Positions 6,719 to 10,368 of a DNA stretch of 10,368 bases are shown piece after piece. A program made the translations under genes and the position numbers. The notes under the pieces are model-generated. The model made no database searches. It saw only the letters and a list, made by a program, of their open reading frames with translations, and was not told where the DNA came from. Position 1 is the stretch's first letter; each line of letters starts with the position of its first letter. The DNA comes from JANLUX01 sp031363705 (GTDB taxonomy: Bacteria; Bacteroidota; Bacteroidia; AKYH767-A; OLB10), in contig JANLUX010000295.1 in assembly GCA_031363705.1 (NCBI GenBank), positions 1-10,368 of the forward strand, given 5' to 3'.

Positions 6719-6749
6719 CAAAAGTAGAAAAACTTTTCATTTAAGCAAG
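6719..6749 (-). promoter_or_regulatory. Promoter of the rplM-rpsI-rpsB-tsf operon
   Basis: On the minus strand CTTG (6749-6746, 3/4 match to TTTG) is followed after 19 bp by TACTTTTG (6726-6719), a perfect TAnnTTTG -7 box. It lies 34 bp before the GTG of rplM, with a T-rich spacer. This is the standard primary-sigma architecture of Bacteroidota and the best promoter candidate in the window. Confidence 0.75.
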
Positions 6750-6760
6750 GTGGGGAGGAA

Positions 6761-6845
6761 ATAAAAAGTTAACAGTTTGCGGTTTACAGTTAACAGTGCC
6801 CTTTTAACCGCGTTTGCCAATCGAAAACTGTAAACTGTAAACCTT
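6761..6845. repeat. Heptad-built intergenic palindrome C (upstream of rplM)
   Basis: The left arm holds GTTAACA, GTTTGCG, GTTTACA and GTTAACA in tandem (6768-6795). The right arm holds GAAAACT, GTAAACT and GTAAACC (6823-6843). Positions 6781-6797 pair with 6827-6843, 16 of 17. A second register two heptads away also works: 6767-6780 can pair with 6823-6836 at 12 of 14 positions, which would bring the stem next to the minus-strand T5 run. The 5' flank AAATAAAAAGTT is shared with element A. It lies upstream of the rplM promoter, so it may separate rplM from the lipoprotein gene. Confidence 0.85.
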
Positions 6846-7157
6846 TCAGGAGCAATCACCTTTTCATCTCTATTCATCTCCTGTCCTCAGATAGCTATCG
6901 GCAGTCCGCTACAGCTCCTCAGCTCTTCTATTTTGTCATGCTGAGGCACGAAGCATCTCTCTTTCACCCCAACAACCTCTCAAAACCCAACCGCGCTTCC
7001 GCTGTTTCCGCTACCATCCGGGCTATCAGCGGGCTTCCGTGTTTCATTTGCAGAGCTGGGGAACCCATCGCAAGATAAAATCGCACATCCACTCATTTAA
7101 GGAGGAAACTTATCACAAAGCAGAACGAAAGTTTGATAAGAACCCTGAACATTGTTT
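6846..7157. other. Gene-free patchwork of repeat-like sequence
   Basis: No convincing gene lies between element C and the lipoprotein stop. The stretch holds TTCATCTC twice (6863-6870, 6873-6880), the 10-bp palindrome GATAGCTATC (6890-6899), and at 6934-6960 TGTCATGCTGAGGCACGAAG continuing into CATCTCT, which looks like a dispersed-repeat sequence I have seen in many Bacteroidota genomes (from memory). A minus-strand open frame of 34 codons (7068-6964) encodes an MGSPALQMKHGSP-type peptide with no recognised domain. A 7-bp inverted repeat, CTTATCA/TGATAAG (7109-7115 and 7134-7140), lies just past the lipoprotein gene and could be part of a weak terminator. The local base composition is more GC-rich than the flanks. 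Confidence 0.5.
6934..6960. repeat. Putative dispersed repeat, CATGCTGAGG type
   Basis: The sequence centred on TCATGCTGAGGCACGAAGCA has ATGCT (6938-6942) and AGCAT (6952-6956) as an inverted pair around GAGGCACGA. The match to a widespread intergenic sequence in Bacteroidota is from memory only; the window holds a single copy, so its repeat status cannot be shown here. Confidence 0.4.
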
Positions 7158-7814
7158 TTAAAATTCACGATAAAACAAAGAGTTTGTTTTTAAATCGAAA
7201 AAAGCAATAATCCCAAATTCTTTATTGTAATATAATTTCCAGACAAAATAAACACCATATAGCGGATTAGGCGGAATGGAAGTGTCTATTTGATGCAATA
7301 CAACGTTATAATAAATTAAATTATTAATCGTCAAAGATGAAAATAAACTGTCTCCGTTTTTTACTTTTAACATTGGAGAGATGTAAACATAACTGCCTTG
7401 ATCTAAAATGGAGTAGTATAATTTAACACTGTCTTCAACTTTATGATTGTTATCTATGCTAATAAAAATATCCTGAAAATAGGTAGTAGTACCCCATGAA
7501 CTAGTAGTCTTATATGAGGTGTCCTCTGTTTCAGCTTTTATATATCCACGACCAAACTCACATTCATGACAACGACAACCGGCTAATCCATTTCCAAAGC
7601 ATTCATAAGTTTGTTCAGCAGTTAAAGAAACTTTCTTTAATATAAAAGTGATCTTAGTGCCCGAAGCATTTACAAAATTAATGGTGTCACCTTTCTTATA
7701 AGGAAGCCATTCGCTATATCTGCTATCAAAACCAGCGCAGGTTACATCATGACATTTGCATCCATAAAAAAATAAACCCGACATCAAAACAGAAATATAA
7801 GTAAGGATTTTCAT
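7158..7814 (-). CDS. Small Cys-rich putative lipoprotein, function unknown
   Basis: 218 residues. The N-terminus MKILTYISVLMSGLFFYGC is a short basic start, a hydrophobic core and a cysteine at 19, which fits a lipoprotein signal, although FYG is a poor lipobox before the Cys. The mature part begins KCHDVTCAGFDSRYSEWLPY. KKGDTINFVNASG is of a kind seen in many Bacteroidota lipoproteins. A cluster CFGNGLAGCRCHEC (72-85) has four cysteines in 14 residues, possibly disulfides or a metal site. The rest is rich in Tyr, Ile and Asn and probably beta-structured. I do not recognise a family. It stands alone; a TAnnTTTG box lies 36 bp upstream. It is divergent from the DUF4160-DUF2442 pair. Likely envelope location; role unknown. 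Confidence 0.75.
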   Translation of the reverse strand: MKILTYISVLMSGLFFYGCKCHDVTCAGFDSRYSEWLPYKKGDTINFVNASGTKITFILKKVSLTAEQTYECFGNGLAGCRCHECEFGRGYIKAETEDTSYKTTSSWGTTTYFQDIFISIDNNHKVEDSVKLYYSILDQGSYVYISPMLKVKNGDSLFSSLTINNLIYYNVVLHQIDTSIPPNPLYGVYFVWKLYYNKEFGIIAFFDLKTNSLFYREF

Positions 7815-7849
7815 TTTTTACTGGGACTCGTAACCTGATAAAGCTTTAC

Positions 7850-7857
7850 CAAATGTA
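7850..7857 (-). promoter_or_regulatory. Candidate -7 box for the lipoprotein gene
   Basis: The minus strand at 7857-7850 reads TACATTTG, a perfect TAnnTTTG. It lies 35 bp before the ATG at 7814, giving a predicted leader of about 30 nt. No TTTG is found at the 17-21 bp upstream spacing, so the -33 support is missing. Confidence 0.45.
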
Positions 7858-7973
7858 GATATATTATCCAAGTAGTTAATAAAATGAGACCCAACGCTAT
7901 TCCAAGCACCCGGTTATTGCTGCTTCAAGCGTCCCACTTGGATCACCATTTAATTATGCATTCCCAAAAACAA

Positions 7974-7981
7974 TATTTTTG
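7974..7981 (+). promoter_or_regulatory. Candidate -7 box for the DUF4160-DUF2442 operon
   Basis: TATTTTTG is a perfect TAnnTTTG ending 4 nt before the ATG at 7986, the same sequence and geometry as the DUF2281/PIN promoter. A weak -33 candidate TTTA lies 21 bp upstream (7949-7952). If used, the mRNA would be leaderless or nearly so. Confidence 0.45.
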
Positions 7982-7985
7982 TTAC

Positions 7986-8282
7986 ATGCCTAAAATCTAC
8001 GAGTATCTTGGTTTTGTATTTTTGTTTTTTACAAACGAACATTTGCCCGTTCATGTACTTGTTCGCAAGGGAGAAAGAGAAAGCAAATGCGAATTAATCT
8101 ATGACAACTCAGGGCTTAATTTGGTTTGGAAAAAAGTGAAATCGAAAAAGCAATTAAGTTCAGGCGAAAAGAAAACAGCAGAAGAATTTGTTCAAAAACA
8201 TCATTTGGGAATCGTACATAAATGGAACCGAGTATTTGTCTTTAACGAAAAAGTAAGCTGCGAAAAAATAAGTAAACTTTGA
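7986..8282 (+). CDS. DUF4160 protein, putative TA partner
   Basis: 98 residues from the ATG at 7986. MPKIYEYLGFVFLFFTNEHLPVHV is the DUF4160 signature, with His19 and His23 in HLPVHV, followed by RKGERESKCELIY and the Lys-rich LSSGEKKTAEEFVQKHHLGIVHKW. The frame stays open back to an ATG at 7884, but the extra 34 residues (Leu/His/Ser rich) match nothing and would span the -7 box, so I reject that start. Its stop overlaps the start of the DUF2442 gene (TTGA). DUF4160-DUF2442 pairs recur in bacterial genomes and have been predicted as toxin-antitoxin modules by neighbourhood. I cannot show which is toxin, nor any activity. Confidence 0.82.
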   Translation: MPKIYEYLGFVFLFFTNEHLPVHVLVRKGERESKCELIYDNSGLNLVWKKVKSKKQLSSGEKKTAEEFVQKHHLGIVHKWNRVFVFNEKVSCEKISKL

Positions 8283-8542
8283 AAACCCCTTCAAGCATAC
8301 AAGTTATAAAAGCCGACTATTTAGATGGCTACCGGCTGCGCGTTACATTTAATGATGGCAAAGTAAATGATATTGATTTTTCAGACATAGTAAATCACCT
8401 CAAAGGATATTACAGTAAATACCAAAAGCCTGTAAATTTTAAAAAATTCAAAGTTGATGAAGGCAATGTCGTTTGGGGCAGTGATTGGGATTTAATTTTT
8501 CCTGTTCATCAGTTGTATAAAAACCATTTAACTAAGAATTGA
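8279..8542 (+). CDS. DUF2442 protein, partner of DUF4160
   Basis: 87 residues. The family pattern is VIKADYLDGYRLRVTFNDG (9-27), then a DIDFSDIV segment, FKKFKVDEGNVVWGSDWDL and a C-terminal HQLY. The only plausible start is TTG at 8279, which shares TTGA with the stop of the DUF4160 gene and puts the first conserved residues at the usual distance from the N-terminus. The 4-bp overlap implies translational coupling. Small beta-rich DUF2442 proteins are found beside DUF4160 or other small proteins in putative TA operons. It converges on the RelE-like gene. Confidence 0.82.
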   Translation: MKTPSSIQVIKADYLDGYRLRVTFNDGKVNDIDFSDIVNHLKGYYSKYQKPVNFKKFKVDEGNVVWGSDWDLIFPVHQLYKNHLTKN

Positions 8543-8557
8543 TTGTCCGCTCAGATG

Positions 8558-8606
8558 CCATCACCCAACCGCTAAAATAATTTTCTCGCCCCTCAGGGAA
8601 AACCTT
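8558..8606 (-). terminator. Weak terminator-like hairpin at the end of the RelE-like gene
   Basis: On the minus strand the last codons and stop of the toxin read TTTTCCCTGAGGGGCGAGAAAA, followed by TTATTTT. CCC-TGA-GGG and TTTT/AAAA can pair around a bulge. It is imperfect and overlaps the coding end, so it is only a candidate; no better terminator is visible between the two convergent TA operons. Confidence 0.25.
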
Positions 8607-8859
8607 TATAAAAATTATTCCGATGGCCAAAACGAGAAAACCAAACTATGTTACTCCTGATTTTAATGCCAATCCGGTACTCGTCAGCGATTTTTATCCG
8701 GTAATAGGTTTTATATTTTCTTAGTTTTTTGAGGTTGGCTATTTCTGTTATTGATTTTGCCTTCTTAGCATTGAGAATAGCAAATTTTATTTCGTCAAGT
8801 AATTCACGGTTATTGATATCAATGTCCCGGTTAAACTGGCCTCTATATTTTAACACCAT
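8593..8859 (-). CDS. RelE/ParE-superfamily toxin
   Basis: 88 residues from the ATG at 8859 (MVLKYRGQFNRDI). The fold pattern is an N-terminal strand, two helices ending in ITEIANLKKLRKYKTYYRIKI, then EYRIGIKI and a C-terminal WFSRFGHRNNFYKGFP. This is the RelE-type plan in which basic residues of the last strands contact mRNA on the ribosome. Arg54, Arg62, Arg76, His79 and Arg80 are candidates for RNA contact or catalysis by position. The ATG overlaps the antitoxin stop by 17 nt. A TTG at 8877 would lengthen it by six residues and the overlap to 35 nt and is less likely. RelE-like mRNA cleavage is inferred from the family; a gyrase-directed ParE role cannot be excluded. Confidence 0.88.
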   Translation of the reverse strand: MVLKYRGQFNRDIDINNRELLDEIKFAILNAKKAKSITEIANLKKLRKYKTYYRIKIADEYRIGIKIRSNIVWFSRFGHRNNFYKGFP

Positions 8860-9052
8860 GCTTTCGCAAAGTAGCAAAAATAATTTCCTCGCTTACCTCT
8901 TCGGTTTCCATGCCTTTATTAATCCATTTTGCCAGGGCTTTATCTTCCACATCATCCGATAAAATAGCACGCGATTTATACCCAAACTTTTTCAATAACG
9001 CAGAAAACAGATTTTCATCTTTTTCAGGAATTGAGACTACGATTGTTTTCAT
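8843..9052 (-). CDS. Antitoxin of the RelE-like toxin
   Basis: 69 residues. MKTIVVSIPEKDENLF is a short beta strand followed by a helix, then LLKKFGYKSRAIL. The acidic C-terminal half is EDKALAKWINKGMETEEVSEEIIFATLRKHG. This resembles the short antitoxins that accompany RelE-like toxins in Bacteroidota, where the C-terminal helix binds the toxin. Its 3' end overlaps the toxin start by 17 nt. The ATG at 9052 is preceded by GGCAAGCAAAA, with no Shine-Dalgarno. Autoregulation at the promoter 9077-9107 is likely by analogy. The N-terminal strand could make it a ribbon-helix-helix-type dimer, but that is not certain. Confidence 0.82.
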   Translation of the reverse strand: MKTIVVSIPEKDENLFSALLKKFGYKSRAILSDDVEDKALAKWINKGMETEEVSEEIIFATLRKHGVKI

Positions 9053-9076
9053 TTTTGCTTGCCAATATCAACAAGA

Positions 9077-9107
9077 CAAAAATAGAAAACATTATGGTGT
9101 AAGCTAA
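9077..9107 (-). promoter_or_regulatory. Promoter of the RelE-like TA operon
   Basis: The minus strand carries TTAG (9107-9104, 3/4 to TTTG), 19 bp, then TATTTTTG (9084-9077), a perfect -7 box. The ATG is 24 bp after the box, giving a leader of about 18 nt. The -33 box ends only 2 bp after the methyltransferase stop codon region (9110-9112). Confidence 0.6.
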
Positions 9108-9109
9108 GG

Positions 9110-9847
9110 TTAGTGTTTCTCCGCCACCGTCACTACCGAAAGCCCCAATTGTTTACCCATCATCCAATCAAAAAAACGGGCGACAGGCACCAGCTTATTA
9201 TAAGCATTCATCTGGTTAGAAGAAATAGTTTTCGATTTAGTCACCCATCCTCCCCATATCCAGGCAGGTATTCCCAATGCATTAAAATAAAAACTCTTTG
9301 TCACCACTAAGCCCGAATCTTTCATCCTTTTCTCCAACATAGATTTAGTATATCTGCGGTAATGAAAAAGCTCTTTGTCAAGCACATTATACAATCCCTG
9401 AAAAGCTGGAACAAGAATTAAAAGCGTACCACCGGGCTTCAATAATTTTCTGCAGTTTGTCAAAGCCAATTGATCGTTTTCAATATGCTCAATAACATTC
9501 ATTGCAAAAACCGAATCGAATGAATTAAGAATTGGTGCATACTTTTGTTCAAATGCAGGATCAATCAAATCTATATTATGAATTCCTTTAAGGTTTGAAT
9601 AGCTTTGAAACTCCACACGCAAAAAATCAAGATAATTTTCGCGCAAATCGCTGATTGCAATTTGCTGATTATCCTCTAAAAAATACTGTGAGATATTGCC
9701 AATGCCACTACCAATTTCAAGAATGTTACCTTTAATAAAAGGTTTAATTGTTTCATACATCCACTTATTGAAACTGTCAGCTTTTGAAATGGCGAGTAAA
9801 GTTTCCCAACCTTCTTTATCAACTTCTTTAAACTGAAAATTGTGCAT
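9110..9847 (-). CDS. Class I SAM-dependent methyltransferase
   Basis: 245 residues. The Rossmann-type SAM fold is clear: motif I EIGSGIGN (44-51), an acidic residue at the end of strand 2 in ISDLRE (D67, ribose binding), the NIDLIDP segment (91-97), NVIEHIEND (117-125) and LKPGGTLLILVP (136-147). A HYRRYT box (162-167) and a hydrophobic ALGIPAWIWGGWV stretch (190-202) may help recognise a lipid-linked or membrane substrate. It starts with ATG right after the TAG of the glycosyltransferase gene with no gap (TAGATG), so the two are translationally coupled. Adjacent glycosyltransferase and methyltransferase genes are common in Bacteroidota surface-glycan loci. The actual substrate is unknown; methylation of a glycan or polyprenyl-linked intermediate is inference. 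Confidence 0.9.
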   Translation of the reverse strand: MHNFQFKEVDKEGWETLLAISKADSFNKWMYETIKPFIKGNILEIGSGIGNISQYFLEDNQQIAISDLRENYLDFLRVEFQSYSNLKGIHNIDLIDPAFEQKYAPILNSFDSVFAMNVIEHIENDQLALTNCRKLLKPGGTLLILVPAFQGLYNVLDKELFHYRRYTKSMLEKRMKDSGLVVTKSFYFNALGIPAWIWGGWVTKSKTISSNQMNAYNKLVPVARFFDWMMGKQLGLSVVTVAEKH

Positions 9848-10368
9848 CTATGAAAAGAGATTGTATTTCAAAACACAATAGATAGCGCGAAACCCATCCT
9901 TCCAGTTAATTTTTTTTCCTTCTTTATAAGTACGACCGTAGTATGAAATACCTACCTCATAAATTTTAATATCAGGAATCTTAGAAATCTTAGCGGTTAC
10001 TTCCGGTTCAAAACCAAAACGTTTTTCTTTAAGGTCAATTGTTTTTACAATCTCACTTCTGAAAAGTTTATAACAGGTTTCCATGTCAGATATATTCATA
10101 TTGGTAAACATGTTTGATAAAAATGTAAGAAACTTATTGCCTATGGTATGCCAGAAAAAAAGAATACGATGTGCATTGCCTCCTATAAAACGTGAGCCAT
10201 ACACAACATCTGCCCCGGCATCCAAAACCGGCTGCAGCAACAGATTAAATTCCTTTGGATCATATTCCAAATCTGCATCCTGAATAATTAAATAATCACC
10301 CGTGGCGTGTACTATCCCGGTGTGGATGGCAGCGCCTTTTCCTTTATTTATTTCATGATTTAACAAAC
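9848..10368 (-). CDS. Family 2 glycosyltransferase, polyprenyl-phosphate sugar transferase type (5' end outside window)
   Basis: The reading frame is open to the window edge, so about 60-70 N-terminal residues are missing. The visible 173 residues have the GT-A pattern: HEINKGKGAAIHTGI (nucleotide-sugar binding), QDADLEYDPKE (metal-binding DxD-like), VVYGSRF, DMETCYKLFR and FGFEPEVTAKI. The end is YYGRTYKEGKKINWKDG, as in dolichyl- or undecaprenyl-phosphate mannose or glucose synthases (DPM1/GtrB-like). Enzymes of this group transfer a sugar from a nucleotide to a polyprenyl phosphate at the inner membrane. No multi-span C-terminal membrane domain is present; the protein ends soon after the catalytic part, as in DPM1-type soluble or peripheral forms. 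The methyltransferase gene follows directly. Confidence 0.9.
   Translation of the reverse strand, partial: LLNHEINKGKGAAIHTGIVHATGDYLIIQDADLEYDPKEFNLLLQPVLDAGADVVYGSRFIGGNAHRILFFWHTIGNKFLTFLSNMFTNMNISDMETCYKLFRSEIVKTIDLKEKRFGFEPEVTAKISKIPDIKIYEVGISYYGRTYKEGKKINWKDGFRAIYCVLKYNLFS

Noticed and set aside
2551..6845. The heptad repeats as a CRISPR array.
   Set aside because: Units are only 7 bp, tandem without spacers, and palindromic; no cas genes are nearby.
7815..7835. Minus-strand GGTTACGAGTCCC just upstream of the lipoprotein start resembles a tRNA T-arm end, a possible attachment site.
   Set aside because: It has one extra base compared with GGTTCGAGTCCC, no acceptor stem or CCA follows, and no integrase or second copy is seen in the window.
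7901..7942. TCCAAG/CTTGGA inverted repeat and TGGGAC/GTCCCA pair around the divergent promoter region.
   Set aside because: Arms are only 6 bp with long spacers (30 and 103 bp), which is expected by chance in this length; no operator symmetry was found at the -7 boxes.
7884..7985. 34-residue N-terminal extension of the DUF4160 protein from the ATG at 7884.
   Set aside because: The extra residues are unlike the family, the -7 box lies within them, and MPKIYEYLGF at 7986 is the normal start.

Overview
The window is a piece of a Bacteroidota chromosome, probably of a Chitinophagales or Sphingobacteriales-like member, though the lineage below phylum is inference. Four things point there. The ribosomal order rplM-rpsI-rpsB-tsf is followed by pyrH-frr. 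Start codons lack Shine-Dalgarno sequences and are preceded by A-rich stretches. Perfect TAnnTTTG promoter -7 elements lie upstream of six transcription units. The accessory families (DUF349, DUF2281/PIN, DUF4160/DUF2442) are also common in this phylum.

Layout. At 1-1884 (+) is the 3' part of a gene for a cytoplasmic protein with five DUF349 repeats. It converges on frr and shares an 18-bp bidirectional terminator with it. From 6684 down to 1955 (-) runs the translation block: rplM, rpsI, rpsB and tsf, then a strong terminator, then a PIN/DUF2281 toxin-antitoxin pair with its own promoter, then pyrH 9 bp behind the toxin, then frr. Core genes for ribosome assembly, elongation, UMP phosphorylation and ribosome recycling are therefore split by a TA module that may drive part of the block.

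From 6685 to about 9109 the sequence looks accessory. It holds a gene-free patchwork of repeat-like DNA (6761-7157), a small orphan lipoprotein (-), a DUF4160-DUF2442 pair (+), and a RelE-like toxin with its antitoxin (-). The last part, 9110-10368 (-), holds a SAM-dependent methyltransferase directly abutting a truncated family-2 glycosyltransferase of the polyprenyl-phosphate sugar transferase type. These are probably envelope or cell-surface glycan functions.

The least ordinary feature is a set of three intergenic palindromes (2551-2620, 4870-4945, 6761-6845). Their arms are built from tandem 7-bp units (GTTTACR/GTAAACN or GTAGANN/NNTCTAC). They flank or split the translation genes and look like one class of heptad-phased hairpin element. 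Also worth noting are the TA insertion directly upstream of pyrH and two TA promoters whose -7 box ends only 4 nt before the ATG, which predicts almost leaderless mRNAs.
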